From contig NZ_JBEBMF010000002.1 in the NCBI RefSeq assembly GCF_040081925.1, forward strand, positions 1,116,001-1,180,000: 64,000 nucleotides of DNA. The letters are read 5' to 3'. Source of the stretch: Mesorhizobium_K quangtriensis. Its GTDB lineage: Bacteria; Pseudomonadota; Alphaproteobacteria; Rhizobiales; Rhizobiaceae. The notes beneath the pieces were generated by a model. The model worked only from the letters and a program-made list of their open reading frames with translations. It was not told where the DNA came from and did no database searches. This document shows, one piece after another, positions 1 to 6,781 of the stretch; the first letter of the stretch is position 1; each line of letters starts with the position of its first letter. The translations under genes and the position numbers were made by a program.

Positions 1-158
1 CCTGTTCAGGGACCTCGCCGTCATTATGAAGGCCGCTGGCAGCTAGATTTCGGTGGTGCAAAGTTGGCGAGTTCTGCACCGCCCCTTTCCATAGAAATGG
101 TCCCAGATTGGCTCCTGCAACACGGCGGCACGCCGCGACATACAGGAGAACAAAACGC
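1..158. other. left edge of phage-like cassette, partial reading frames
   Basis: Two frames are open from the window edge. Frame 2 ends with TAG at 44-46 and gives a short C-terminal tail (…FRDLAVIMKAAGS) that looks protein-like. Frame 1 stays open to TGA at 160-162 and overlaps the ATG at 159. Only one is likely to be the tail of a real upstream gene, and the sequence alone does not decide which. The stretch also carries the ribosome binding site (aggaga, 144-149) of the next gene. Confidence 0.3.
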
Positions 159-335
159 ATGACCAAACTAGCCGCAACCATCAGCGAGTCCGTCGAGATG
201 TCCGGGCTATCGCGCTCGGCTATCTACCGAGCTGCGCGGGACGGAAAGCTGACTCTCCGCAAGAACGGCAAGCGTAGCCTGATCCTGATTTCAGAGCTGC
301 AAGACTTCCTCAAGAGCCTCCCGGCAGCGGCTTGA
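159..335 (+). CDS. AlpA/excisionase-like small helix-turn-helix protein
   Basis: 58 residues. The segment SGLSRSAIYRAARDGKLTLRKNGKRS matches the winged HTH of the AlpA/MerR-like excisionase family: a recognition helix, then a basic wing and a short C-terminal helix ending in ELQDFLKSL. The ATG at 159 is chosen over an in-frame start at 108 because aggaga lies about 9 bases upstream of it and the upstream residues do not look like the domain. Such proteins act as recombination directionality factors or small transcription activators of mobile elements. It is first in a run of closely packed small genes. The family call is inference from motif shape. Confidence 0.65.
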   Translation: MTKLAATISESVEMSGLSRSAIYRAARDGKLTLRKNGKRSLILISELQDFLKSLPAAA

Positions 336-344
336 GGTGCAGGC

Positions 345-554
345 ATGGAGATACATTGCAAAACGGCCAGCCTGGCAGGGCTGACCGTTCCGCTATCGTC
401 GAAAGGTGTGGTGCCTTCTTCATACCAAAAAGCCTCGAATCTCGCAACGTCCGAGACCTATGCGACCGCGAAATTATTGACGCGGTTCAGCATGCGCATC
501 GAGACGGCGCGGCTGGTCGCGCACCTCTCAGGCATGGGAGGGCTCGCTCAATGA
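345..554 (+). CDS. hypothetical protein of phage-like cassette
   Basis: 69 residues with no recognised domain. The sequence is rich in Ser, Thr and Ala. Support for a real gene is positional: gaggtg sits about 7 bases before the ATG, the preceding gene ends 9 bases upstream, and its TGA overlaps the next start as ATGA (551-554), the coupling used throughout this cassette. Function unknown. Confidence 0.45.
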   Translation: MEIHCKTASLAGLTVPLSSKGVVPSSYQKASNLATSETYATAKLLTRFSMRIETARLVAHLSGMGGLAQ

Positions 555-829
555 GTGACATACCTGAGATCGCGATCGAGACCAGGGAATTGGCCTTCCC
601 ATCCCAAGCAAAATGGCGCGAAAGCAACCCGCTCAAGCGTTGGGCGCACAAGTCGCTTGAATCTGCTCTACGTCGCGGCCTGACACAACGACAACCTTGT
701 GAGGTATGCGGCGCGAGTGAAGTTGACGGTCATCACGACGATTATTCCCGTCCGATGGTCGTCCGCTGGCTTTGCCGGAAACATCATAAGGCAGAGCACG
801 CCCGCCTCAAATGTGAGGGGGTGTCCTGA
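551..829 (+). CDS. HNH-like zinc-binding phage protein
   Basis: 92 residues. The C-terminal half contains CEVCG, then HHDDYSRP and WLCRKHHKAEH: two CxxC-like pairs and a His-rich core typical of the small HNH-type or zinc-finger proteins common in phage early regions. The ATG at 551 overlaps the previous stop (ATGA) and the TGA overlaps the next ATG (TGATG), so the gene is translationally coupled on both sides. An earlier in-frame start at 332 is rejected because it would overlap the neighbour completely. A nuclease activity is plausible for the family, but the full HNH catalytic signature is not evident. Confidence 0.65.
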   Translation: MSDIPEIAIETRELAFPSQAKWRESNPLKRWAHKSLESALRRGLTQRQPCEVCGASEVDGHHDDYSRPMVVRWLCRKHHKAEHARLKCEGVS

Positions 830-1356
830 TGAGCGCCCGCAACTTCACAAAGGTCGCGCCTGCGGTGTGGCGATCCCGAAGATTTATCAATTTGCCAGAC
901 GAGGCAAAGGTTGGATTCCTGTACCTGCTCAGCAATGCACACGTAACCAGCGCGGGGGTTTACGAACTCCCGCGAGGGTATGCCTGCGCCGATCTTGGAT
1001 GGACGGAAACCGCATACGAATCCGTCTTGAAGGAACTGGTCGCGGTTGAGCTGATCGACCGCGACCCGGACACTGACGTAATCCTCATCGAACGATGGTT
1101 TCGTCACAACCCCATTGCCAATCCAGATCACTCCATAGGTACGAGGAAGCGCCTCCAGCTTATTGAGTGCGATCGGTTGAGAGAAAAGGCCATGGCGGCT
1201 TTTGAGGTTGCCGATGGCGAGCGCGTTGAGCGCGAGGCTCAGAAAGCGGCGGCCAAGGAATCCAGGGAAGCTGCCAAACGAGCGGATACGGCCAATTTGA
1301 TCGGCGGTACGGCAAGGCTGATGCAATCGCGGATTATGCGAGGTGCCCATGGTTAG
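829..1356 (+). CDS. phage replication-type protein (replisome organiser-like)
   Basis: 175 residues. The N-terminal part (…VWRSRRFINLPDEAKVGFLYLL…, then …LVAVELIDRDPDTDVILIERWF) resembles the winged-helix start of phage replication or DnaT/DnaD-like proteins. The C-terminal part is a charged helix (about residues 115-160, rich in Arg, Glu and Ala). It starts by TGATG overlap with the HNH-like gene. After its TAG the same frame meets a second stop at 1399-1401 and then stays open to 1746, so the original gene may have been longer. The replication role is inference. Confidence 0.55.
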   Translation: MSARNFTKVAPAVWRSRRFINLPDEAKVGFLYLLSNAHVTSAGVYELPRGYACADLGWTETAYESVLKELVAVELIDRDPDTDVILIERWFRHNPIANPDHSIGTRKRLQLIECDRLREKAMAAFEVADGERVEREAQKAAAKESREAAKRADTANLIGGTARLMQSRIMRGAHG

Positions 1357-1419
1357 ACCGTGTGCATACCGTGTCCCCACTGTCTGGACACCCGTGGTTG
1401 AGTTGGTTTTACACCGTGT
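1357..1419. repeat. short direct repeats and small palindrome after replication-type gene
   Basis: ACCGTGT occurs at 1357-1363, 1368-1374 and 1413-1419. GTGTCC (1371-1376) pairs with GGACAC (1386-1391) as an inverted repeat. The arrangement is iteron- or operator-like but only 7 bp long. The stretch 1357-1581 otherwise holds no convincing gene: one open frame is Arg/Pro-rich and looks spurious. Confidence 0.3.
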
Positions 1420-1581
1420 AGCACCGGTGCCACATACCAAGACCAGAGACCAGAGACAGAGACCTTTAGGCGCGAACTCTCAAACGCCGTGCCGGCGGAA
1501 ACGTCGCATGGGCTTTGGAGGGAAAGGAACCCGTCAAGCTCCAGCGGCAGCGCCAGGTCTTCCAACGTGGGAGGCAAGCCG

Positions 1582-1746
1582 ATGAGCGCACCCCTGAATT
1601 ATCAAAAGGCAAAGATGCGCCGAAAGCCCCAACTCTCGATAGCAGATGAACGCGAATGGCTGGACCGGGATGCTGCGGCCCGGTGGCTCGAACGGAAAGA
1701 GAAGTTCAGAGCCAGGGCTGCAAGACGCAGGAGGGCGCGAACGTGA
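1582..1746 (+). CDS. small basic hypothetical protein
   Basis: 54 residues (MSAPLNYQKAKMRRKP…, ending in an Arg-rich tail). It is predicted to be a charged helix with high pI, perhaps nucleic-acid binding, but no family is recognised. The ATG at 1582 is preceded by gaggcaag and overlaps the stop of an Arg/Pro-rich frame. The TGA (1744-1746) overlaps the GTG start of the following micro-gene. An upstream GTG at 1489 in the same frame would extend it by 31 residues. Confidence 0.5.
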   Translation: MSAPLNYQKAKMRRKPQLSIADEREWLDRDAAARWLERKEKFRARAARRRRART

Positions 1747-1811
1747 TTTATCTCGCGCTCTGTTTCTCAATAGCCCTCGTTGTCCTCACAATTGCAGGAG
1801 CGCTGCCATGA
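1743..1811 (+). CDS. 22-residue single-span membrane peptide
   Basis: GTG start at 1743; the product is MIYLALCFSIALVVLTIAGA plus two residues, almost entirely one hydrophobic helix. A strong aggaggg ribosome binding site lies 7-8 bases upstream. The start overlaps the previous stop (GTGA, 1743-1746) and the stop overlaps the next start (ATGA, 1808-1811), so it is coupled on both sides. Tiny membrane proteins of this kind occur in phage early and lysis regions. Function unknown. The architecture, rather than homology, supports it. Confidence 0.55.
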   Translation: MIYLALCFSIALVVLTIAGALP

Positions 1812-2116
1812 CGGAATTAGTCTGCGAAGAATACTACGGCGGATGCCCTCGATGCGGGCAAGCCCAATGGGCCAATGTCGGCCGAACCCACTGGTGTTTC
1901 TGCCCTGACCACAATGTCCGGTGGAACGTAGGTGAAAACCTGATGTCCAGTTGGCGGGATGAGACGGAATCCGTCTGGCGTCAAAACCGGCTGATGCTCG
2001 AAACCATGCCAGAGGTGGAGCCTCTAGAGGAAGGGCAGCCAATCCCAATGGCCGCAGAAGCAGCGACGGCGGTTGCCAAGCTATTCGAGCGGTTAGGCGT
2101 GGGTAAGTCAGTTTGA
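1808..2116 (+). CDS. zinc-ribbon-like hypothetical phage protein
   Basis: 102 residues. The N-terminus has CEEYYGGCPRCGQAQWANVGR…HWCFCPDH, a probable treble-clef or zinc-ribbon site with Cys and His ligands in the first 40 residues. A Glu/Pro/Ala-rich tail follows. The ATG at 1808 is preceded by gcaggagc and overlaps the micro-gene stop. Many phages and integrative elements carry such proteins of unknown function. It is the last gene before a long non-coding, palindrome-rich stretch. Confidence 0.6.
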   Translation: MTELVCEEYYGGCPRCGQAQWANVGRTHWCFCPDHNVRWNVGENLMSSWRDETESVWRQNRLMLETMPEVEPLEEGQPIPMAAEAATAVAKLFERLGVGKSV

Positions 2117-2185
2117 CGGCCCTCAATGTTTTCAACGGGATAAGTGAATTTAAATGCGGGTTTTGGAGCGGCCGGCTTCGCCCCG

Positions 2186-2207
2186 TCACTGTCAACGTTG
2201 ACAGTGA
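2186..2207. promoter_or_regulatory. perfect 22-bp palindrome
   Basis: The left arm is TCACTGTCAAC and the right arm is its exact reverse complement, with no spacer (centre between 2196 and 2197). A perfect 22-bp palindrome is very unlikely by chance. It looks like an operator or partition-type site for a dimeric regulator. The cognate protein is unknown. Confidence 0.6.
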
Positions 2208-2229
2208 GCGCACCTTCTCGCCGCGTAGG

Positions 2230-2256
2230 ATCGAGTGGCAGAGTTTGCCACTTGAT
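2230..2256. promoter_or_regulatory. operator-like 27-bp palindrome, site A
   Basis: Centred on 2243. Arms of 13 bp match at 11 positions; the core is AGTGGCA (2234-2240) against TGCCACT (2246-2252), with outer ATC/GAT. The half-site is (A/T)GTGGCAAA-like, the same as in the palindrome centred on 2306. Confidence 0.5.
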
Positions 2257-2292
2257 TGCTCTTGATTGTTTTTCATGTTGCCCAGTGTGGCT

Positions 2293-2319
2293 ACCGTCTG
2301 GCAAATTTTGCCACACGGT
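2293..2319. promoter_or_regulatory. operator-like 27-bp palindrome, site B
   Basis: Centred on 2306. The left arm ACCGTCTGGCAAA and the reverse complement of the right arm differ at one of 13 positions. It shares the GTGGCAAA-type half-site with site A and lies 63 bp from it centre to centre, six turns of B-DNA, so bound dimers would lie on the same face. Confidence 0.55.
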
Positions 2320-2760
2320 CCAATGGCGTAGGACCTCGGGTCCATTTGCGACCCGAGCTTTCATCGCGCCACCACCCGATGCTGATTCAAACTCTACACT
2401 TGCGACTTTGATCGACTTGCGGTCCCCTCGTGTTTTCATCTTGAAAAGACTCCGAGCGGTCTGAATTTTTGCGAAGCCATAAAAAGCACGTCCGCAGGTT
2501 AATTCCGCGACCAATACGCGCGCGCGAGGCTTTAAGCATTCCGCCGCAATGAGAGAGCCGCATAGGGTTGGCGAAGTCTGCCAACCCAACTTCGCCCCGC
2601 GAGGGCGCGGCACATTCGACGCCCATTTTGGCGAATTTTTTTCATCCGACGCGATGACCCCGACGCGACTTTTGAAACACTCCAAGACGCAGCGAGACGA
2701 CAAGGAACATCCTGAAACGCCTATTGTTATCAATGGGTTAGAGGCATCCGCCTCTGGATT

Positions 2761-2791
2761 GTTGCCACAGAAATTGTTATGTTGTGGCAAC
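2761..2791. promoter_or_regulatory. inverted repeat just upstream of the RHH gene
   Basis: GTTGCCACA (2761-2769) is the exact reverse complement of 2783-2791, with a 13-bp spacer. It ends 20 bases before the ATG of the ribbon-helix-helix gene, so autoregulation is the simplest reading. The half-site TGTGGCAA is the one seen in sites A and B, here in everted orientation. Confidence 0.5.
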
Positions 2792-2811
2792 AAATCTTCG
2801 CGGAGACGGCA

Positions 2812-2970
2812 ATGCGTTTGGCGCAGTCGATGGATAAACAGATTCGTGTGCGTGTATCGCAAGACGAGAAGGCGGCGCTGCGTGCGCTCGCCCGCGCCCG
2901 TGGCGTCAGCCTGAGCCAGCTTCTCCGCGACGGTGCGATTGTCAGCCAAGGCATGGTGGCCGCCGCGTGA
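2812..2970 (+). CDS. ribbon-helix-helix (CopG/Arc-type) DNA-binding protein
   Basis: 52 residues. KQIRVRVSQDEKAALRALAR is a typical RHH beta-strand plus first helix. GVSLSQLLRDGAI is the second helix. Alternating Arg/Val residues in the strand would contact the major groove. The ATG at 2812 follows cggagac. An earlier ATG at 2779 would lie inside the upstream inverted repeat and is rejected. RHH repressors of mobile elements usually bind short palindromes and repress their own promoter. The palindromes in 2230-2791 are candidate targets, which is inference. Confidence 0.7.
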   Translation: MRLAQSMDKQIRVRVSQDEKAALRALARARGVSLSQLLRDGAIVSQGMVAAA

Positions 2971-3027
2971 CCATGCAGACCTCACCAGACTTGACGCTGA
3001 TGGGCCTGGGCGCATGAAGTCCACGCA

Positions 3028-3156
3028 ATGGGGCAGATGTTTCTGAAGTACGCCACCAGCGACATCGGCAAGCTACTGGGTGAGGTGGTGCACAAAGCAG
3101 CGCACCAGATCGCCGCTAGCGGTGCGCTTGTGGATGGCGGCAAGTCGGTTCACTGA
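3028..3156 (+). CDS. possible 42-residue protein
   Basis: An open frame with plausible residue composition (MGQMFLKYATSDIGKLLGEV…, His- and Ala-containing helix). It lacks a clear ribosome binding site. It lies between the RHH gene and the next gene, and the gap 2971-3173 holds nothing else. No family recognised. Confidence 0.3.
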   Translation: MGQMFLKYATSDIGKLLGEVVHKAAHQIAASGALVDGGKSVH

Positions 3157-3173
3157 AAACAGACGAGGAGCAG

Positions 3174-3860
3174 ATGGCAAGAGCCGCAAAAGGCCCCGCG
3201 ACCAAGGACAAAAGCGCGGATGAAGGTAATGTCATACCTTTGCAGCCGCGCTCTCAGGTGGCCGCAGAATACCAGCCCTCAGACGATGAGGCTGCCGCCG
3301 TCGCGCGCTGCAGGAAGCGCAAAGGCTCCGGAGCCACGCTCCCGCAGATGAAGTGCGAGATGAAGCAGACGGGCGACAATACGTTTGATGCCGTCCTGGG
3401 TGTAGACCATCCCGACAAGACCATTGCCTATCAGGTAATCGCGGACGCCCTGAATACCGGGGACATGCCGATAGTTTACGGGTGGCTTCGGGAGGCGACT
3501 GGGCTTGGCATGAAACCGAACGCCAAGATGGATATGGAGCAGGCAAACTACGGCATTGCCATCGCTGCGGGCATCAAACCTCGTGACACCGTGGAGATGA
3601 TGTTGGCTCTGCAAATGGCCGCCGTACATATCGCGACCATGAAAGCTGTGGCGGGACTCTCGGCCTCTTCGACCGTCAAGGGAATGGCAATCTATGAAGC
3701 AAGCCTCAACAAGCTGGGCCGGACATTCACGACACAAATGGAGGCACTGAAGCGCCACCGCAGCAAAGGCAACCAACGGATCGTCGTGGAGCGCGTGAAC
3801 GTGTCTGAAGGCGGCCAGGCTATCGTTGGTGATGTTCACGCGGGAAGCGGGAGGGGGTAG
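3174..3860 (+). CDS. conserved hypothetical protein of mobile element
   Basis: 228 residues. The N-terminal ~70 residues are charged and probably disordered. The middle (about 75-185) is helical and Met/Ala-rich, including AVHIATMKAVAGLSASS and GMAIYEASLNKLGRTFTTQM. The C-terminus is basic, then Gly-rich. The start is supported by gaggagcag directly upstream. It is followed after 5 bases by an HGGxSTG-type gene, a pairing I recall from rhizobial islands. Function unknown. Confidence 0.6.
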   Translation: MARAAKGPATKDKSADEGNVIPLQPRSQVAAEYQPSDDEAAAVARCRKRKGSGATLPQMKCEMKQTGDNTFDAVLGVDHPDKTIAYQVIADALNTGDMPIVYGWLREATGLGMKPNAKMDMEQANYGIAIAAGIKPRDTVEMMLALQMAAVHIATMKAVAGLSASSTVKGMAIYEASLNKLGRTFTTQMEALKRHRSKGNQRIVVERVNVSEGGQAIVGDVHAGSGRG

Positions 3861-3865
3861 GAAAG

Positions 3866-4132
3866 ATGAAAACCGAGCCGGTCAATCCCTTGCACCTTGC
3901 TAATGCCGCTCCTCGCTGTTCGGCAAAATCCAAGCGGTCAGGAAAGGCATGTCGCAGCCCTGCCGTGAGAGGCAAGCGCGTTTGCAGGATGCACGGTGCA
4001 AAAGCCGGCGCCCCTACTGGTGTTGCCAATGGTCGATACAGGCACGGTCAATTCACGTGTGAGGCGGTCAACAGACGGGCTGCGGTGGCGGCTTTAATCC
4101 GACTAGCGCGGGCGTCCGCTGCGGATCTCTGA
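3866..4132 (+). CDS. HGGxSTG-type small Cys/His protein
   Basis: 88 residues. The pattern RCSAKSKRSGKACRSPAVRG, then CRMHGAKAGAPTGVANGRYRHG, is that of the family annotated as HGGxSTG domain proteins: a CxxxxxxGxPCxxPAxxGxxxCxxHG core followed by GP/AP-TG and YRHG. Here the canonical HGG is HGA. Such proteins are abundant in alphaproteobacterial phages and integrative elements, and their role is unknown. The gene starts 5 bases after the previous stop with gggaggggg nearby. It is the last confident gene of the left cassette; 4133-4417 holds nothing I can support. Confidence 0.7.
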   Translation: MKTEPVNPLHLANAAPRCSAKSKRSGKACRSPAVRGKRVCRMHGAKAGAPTGVANGRYRHGQFTCEAVNRRAAVAALIRLARASAADL

Positions 4133-4417
4133 GTCCGTAGTGCTGCCGATGCGTGAGTAAGAAGTACGCTGCGTCGCCGTCCAACCGCATCGTTTGACTT
4201 ACTTGCGGCGAGGCATCAACCCGACACTCATGTTTCAACCAATCTCTCAGCAACCGTTTCGTGCCTCGTGCATTGGGATAGTTCCAAGGGCCGTGTCAAT
4301 CGGGCATGGCGGTAGCGGTGAACAGTGAGGTTTTCCCGATTTCCCTCACTGGCCAACGAAACGGCAGACGAGCGCCTATCCCGCCCGGTCCTTGTTGCAT
4401 CCTCATAGGAGGTCGAC

Positions 4418-4747
4418 ATGGCAAGGACAGCATACGAACACGGAGCAAGAGAGCTTAAGCCTCGTTCAGGTTCCGATCCAAACGACGACTTCTCGCAAAA
4501 GGCCGCCGAGAACAGAAAGCCGCCACGAGGTATTGGGCTGACCGATCCGCCTGGCGAACACAGCGAAAGCGACAAGTCCGATTTGCAGAATAAGCCAACG
4601 AGTAATCCCGAGGCGGATGCTAAAGGTCAGTCGGAGAAGCGCCACAAAGGTGGAAGCAACGATGGGGTGTCGAGCGCAAACCCACGCGTCCTGTCAGGCA
4701 ATGATGACGGCGACGCCACATTCCCTTTCAAGTCCAAGAATAGGTGA
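4418..4747 (+). CDS. hydrophilic, probably disordered hypothetical protein
   Basis: 109 residues, with almost no hydrophobic residues and rich in Ser, Asn, Asp, Lys and Gly. The start is well supported by taggaggtcgac before the ATG. Composition resembles the small hydrophilic stress proteins common on rhizobial accessory regions. It is followed after 4 bases by another hydrophilic gene, probably in one operon. No domain recognised. Confidence 0.55.
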   Translation: MARTAYEHGARELKPRSGSDPNDDFSQKAAENRKPPRGIGLTDPPGEHSESDKSDLQNKPTSNPEADAKGQSEKRHKGGSNDGVSSANPRVLSGNDDGDATFPFKSKNR

Positions 4748-4751
4748 AGCC

Positions 4752-4952
4752 ATGAGTAATGCACCTAAAGACGGCAAGCCCGGAACGACAGACCAATCTC
4801 CCCGATGGGAAGGCCCTGCAGAGACGCGTCCACGTGGCTATCTTCCTGCGGAGGATGATCCCGAGACGGAAGAAGATGCGGCAGGTGAAACCCTGAAAAA
4901 GCCAGACCGAGATGGTGCCACAGATTTTGCGAAGACGCGGAACCATCCGTAA
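4752..4952 (+). CDS. small acidic hypothetical protein
   Basis: 66 residues, acidic and Pro/Asp/Glu-rich (…PAEDDPETEEDAAGE…), probably disordered. The ATG at 4752 follows ggtgaagcc and lies 4 bases after the preceding stop. An upstream in-frame start at 4617 would overlap that gene and is rejected. Function unknown. Confidence 0.5.
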   Translation: MSNAPKDGKPGTTDQSPRWEGPAETRPRGYLPAEDDPETEEDAAGETLKKPDRDGATDFAKTRNHP

Positions 4953-5020
4953 ACTGGTGTCCCGGCGTCGCGTCCATGCTGCGAAAGCAAACCATCTGAT
5001 GAACGGATAGCAGCACCTCT

Positions 5021-5227
5021 ATGAGTGACCTGCGGAGGCTGGTATTCGCCGCATTGGACCATGCCAAGCGGGCTGGCCACTTCGCGGAAGGCGAGCAGCT
5101 TCATGCAGCGACGGTGAACGATATCGTCTGCGATATGCTCGCATACGACGACGAACTTGAAGATTGTGAGGACTGTGCCTGCCTCGAACCTTTCGTTCTC
5201 GAATGGATGAGGATGAACGATGCATAG
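5021..5227 (+). CDS. small acidic Cys-containing hypothetical protein
   Basis: 68 residues. The N-terminal half is an amphipathic helix. The C-terminal half is acidic with a Cys cluster (DDELEDCEDCACLEP). The ribosome binding site is weak. Its composition is protein-like and unlike the reverse-strand frame over the same bases. No family recognised. Confidence 0.45.
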   Translation: MSDLRRLVFAALDHAKRAGHFAEGEQLHAATVNDIVCDMLAYDDELEDCEDCACLEPFVLEWMRMNDA

Positions 5228-5293
5228 ATACTTCGGCCACAGACTGCCTGCTACCAGACAGTGCCGTGCCGACCGTAGAAGATGAAGCCGGAG

Positions 5294-5509
5294 TCAAGCA
5301 CTAGGCATATGCGCCTTTGCGCGGTCTCCCTTATGCAGCAAAGCTGCTAGAATCTCTTCTTCTTCGTGAATTCCGTGCCGATAGATCGCCATAACCTCGG
5401 TAGCGACGGCCTGCCGGTCGGAGTCGCAAGACACTCCTTGCCATGCGCAATAACGCTCTACCACCCGGGCCAAGCAATGCACGTCACTAGGCTGATAGGT
5501 GTCGCTCAT
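5294..5509 (-). CDS. conserved hypothetical protein
   Basis: 71 residues, mixed alpha-helical, ending …EEEEILAALLHKGDRAKAHMPSA. The ATG at 5509 is chosen because gggagg lies 5 bases upstream; the preceding in-frame TTG has no such site. I do not recognise a named family. It lies among other small stress-type genes of the accessory arm. Confidence 0.6.
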   Translation of the reverse strand: MSDTYQPSDVHCLARVVERYCAWQGVSCDSDRQAVATEVMAIYRHGIHEEEEILAALLHKGDRAKAHMPSA

Positions 5510-5611
5510 CAAGGCCTCCCTGATCCGAGCCCCGACTTATCCTCTACCTCGCCCGGTTGGAGTCAACCTCGGTATCGCTACCATTATCAACCATCAACTA
5601 AAGTAGCATGA

Positions 5612-5794
5612 TCAGGTCAGCTTCCTGGCATGCTCCATCAGCTTGTCGCGGTTGTTGCCGTAGCGCTTGATTAACTCACGGGCCTGTTCAGGTGTGATGC
5701 CAGCCTGCTTGGAGAGGTACGCTATCTCGTAATCCTCGTCACCAGCAACCTTGCTCCGGTCGCGGTTGTCAGTCTTGCTCTTGTCGTCGGCCAT
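5612..5794 (-). CDS. DUF3606 family protein
   Basis: 60 residues: MADDKSKTDNRDRSKVAGDEDYEIAYLSKQAGITPEQARELIKRYGNNRDKL…. The DxxDRSxV…EDYEIxY…G(I/V)TxEQ…AxxxxG pattern is that of DUF3606. The ATG at 5794 follows gaggaag; an earlier start at 5815 is rejected. Small DUF3606 proteins are common in rhizobia, often in stress-related neighbourhoods, with unknown function. Confidence 0.8.
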   Translation of the reverse strand: MADDKSKTDNRDRSKVAGDEDYEIAYLSKQAGITPEQARELIKRYGNNRDKLMEHARKLT

Positions 5795-5979
5795 CGTCGC
5801 TTCCTCGTCGAACACTCGACGTTAACTGGGACGGCGTGCCCGAAGTTCCATGACGATGTCCCGCGCAGCACGCCACTTTTGCCTTTTTTCGGTGGCGCAG
5901 AATACAGCCCCGCTTCGGTGGGGCTTGTCATATATGCCCTAAGCGCTCCCCTCCGTCTCGGTATCCTCGTCGAGCTTCA

Positions 5980-6666
5980 TCAGAACCGGTATGCTAGGCC
6001 TGCGATGATATCATGGGTCTTCAAGCTGTAATCGGAATCGATCTGCCAAGCATAAAGCGGAACGTCGGCTTTGCCGTAGTCGGCGTACCGATACTCGAAC
6101 CGCGCGATGACCTTCTCCGTTAGTGCAAAATCTGCGCCAGCACCGGCTGTCCAGCCGACTGACGTTTCGGAGTAGGTGATGGACTGCGGCGGTTCCCAAA
6201 TGACCTTGGGGTCGATGTTCTGATGAGTGATGTCGTAAGAAGCCCACCCGACGCCGGCGGTCACGAACGGCAGCCACCGGCCGGCCGCATACCCAGCGCG
6301 CGCTCGCACGGAGCCGGACCAGTTGAGATCAGCTTCCAATAGCTGACCGTCAAACCAGGTCGGCATAACGTTGAGCGTCAGGCCGTCATGGGCCGACGCC
6401 AATCGGCGGGCGATGTCAGCCTCAATGCCAAGCACCAAACCAGAGGCGAGATGGGTCTGATAGCCGCCAAAGATACCCGCGAAGCCGTCTTCTAGGACAT
6501 GGTTCGAAACGAAGTTGAAGTCCGGCTCGCCAGCATAGAAACTGCCGTCGCTCCACCCGTATCCCACCATGGCGCCTGCGTAGAACCCTGACCAGTCAAG
6601 GGCTGGGTCGGCATTCGCCGAACCGCACGCGCCTAACGTCAACAAACCTGCAATCCAACCCCGCAT
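5980..6666 (-). CDS. outer-membrane beta-barrel protein (Omp25/31-like)
   Basis: 228 residues. A signal peptide (MRGWIAGLLTLGACGSANA) is followed by DPALDWSGFYAGAMVGYGW, the characteristic first strand of Omp25/Omp31-type barrels. Alternating strands follow and the protein ends in a terminal aromatic (…AGLAYRF), the BAM recognition signal. The ATG at 6666 is preferred over one at 6723 because it begins the signal peptide and has ggaag nearby. It probably is a small outer-membrane porin or opacity-type protein. It shares orientation with the next barrel gene but a terminator lies between them. Confidence 0.8.
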   Translation of the reverse strand: MRGWIAGLLTLGACGSANADPALDWSGFYAGAMVGYGWSDGSFYAGEPDFNFVSNHVLEDGFAGIFGGYQTHLASGLVLGIEADIARRLASAHDGLTLNVMPTWFDGQLLEADLNWSGSVRARAGYAAGRWLPFVTAGVGWASYDITHQNIDPKVIWEPPQSITYSETSVGWTAGAGADFALTEKVIARFEYRYADYGKADVPLYAWQIDSDYSLKTHDIIAGLAYRF

Positions 6667-6730
6667 GCGCCACTTCCACTCCAAACCGCCTGCATCGTAC
6701 GGTTGAAGCCGGCAGCGATGCAAGCGGGCA

Positions 6731-6758
6731 ACAAAAAGCCCGGCGCGAAGGCCGGGCT
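6731..6758 (-). terminator. Rho-independent terminator of the upstream omp gene
   Basis: AGCCCGGC (6737-6744) pairs with GCCGGGCT (6751-6758) across a 6-base loop. On the minus strand the hairpin is followed by a T-run (complement of the A-run 6733-6737). It lies just after the stop of the 6782-7531 gene. Confidence 0.8.
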
Positions 6759-6781
6759 CTGCCTAAGGCTTGGGAGAACAA

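Larger units (their letters stand above)
2117..2811. other. 695-bp gene-poor stretch dense in palindromes
   Basis: No frame here looks protein-coding on either strand: the open frames are short, lack ribosome binding sites and have irregular composition. The stretch holds a perfect 22-bp palindrome (2186-2207), two related 27-bp near-palindromes (2230-2256 and 2293-2319), an 8-bp-arm inverted repeat (2565-2572/2580-2587) and a 9-bp-arm inverted repeat (2761-2769/2783-2791). It separates two blocks of same-strand genes, so it plausibly holds the control region, and perhaps an origin, of the element. Confidence 0.6.

Noticed and set aside
1343..1585. 80-residue plus-strand frame ending in ATGA overlap with the next gene
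   Set aside because: Arg/Pro-rich, overlaps the preceding gene and has no ribosome binding site; the alternative frame over the same bases is more protein-like but has no start.
1981..3024. Long minus-strand open frame across the palindrome-rich gap
   Set aside because: It runs through several perfect palindromes, is antisense to real genes at both ends and has no domain or ribosome binding site.
4068..4253. Minus-strand 61-residue frame after the HGGxSTG gene
   Set aside because: Overlaps the real gene, no ribosome binding site and poor composition.
5906..5925. AGCCCC/GGGGCT hairpin between the DUF3606 and omp genes
   Set aside because: No T-run on either strand and a weak stem; not listed as a terminator.
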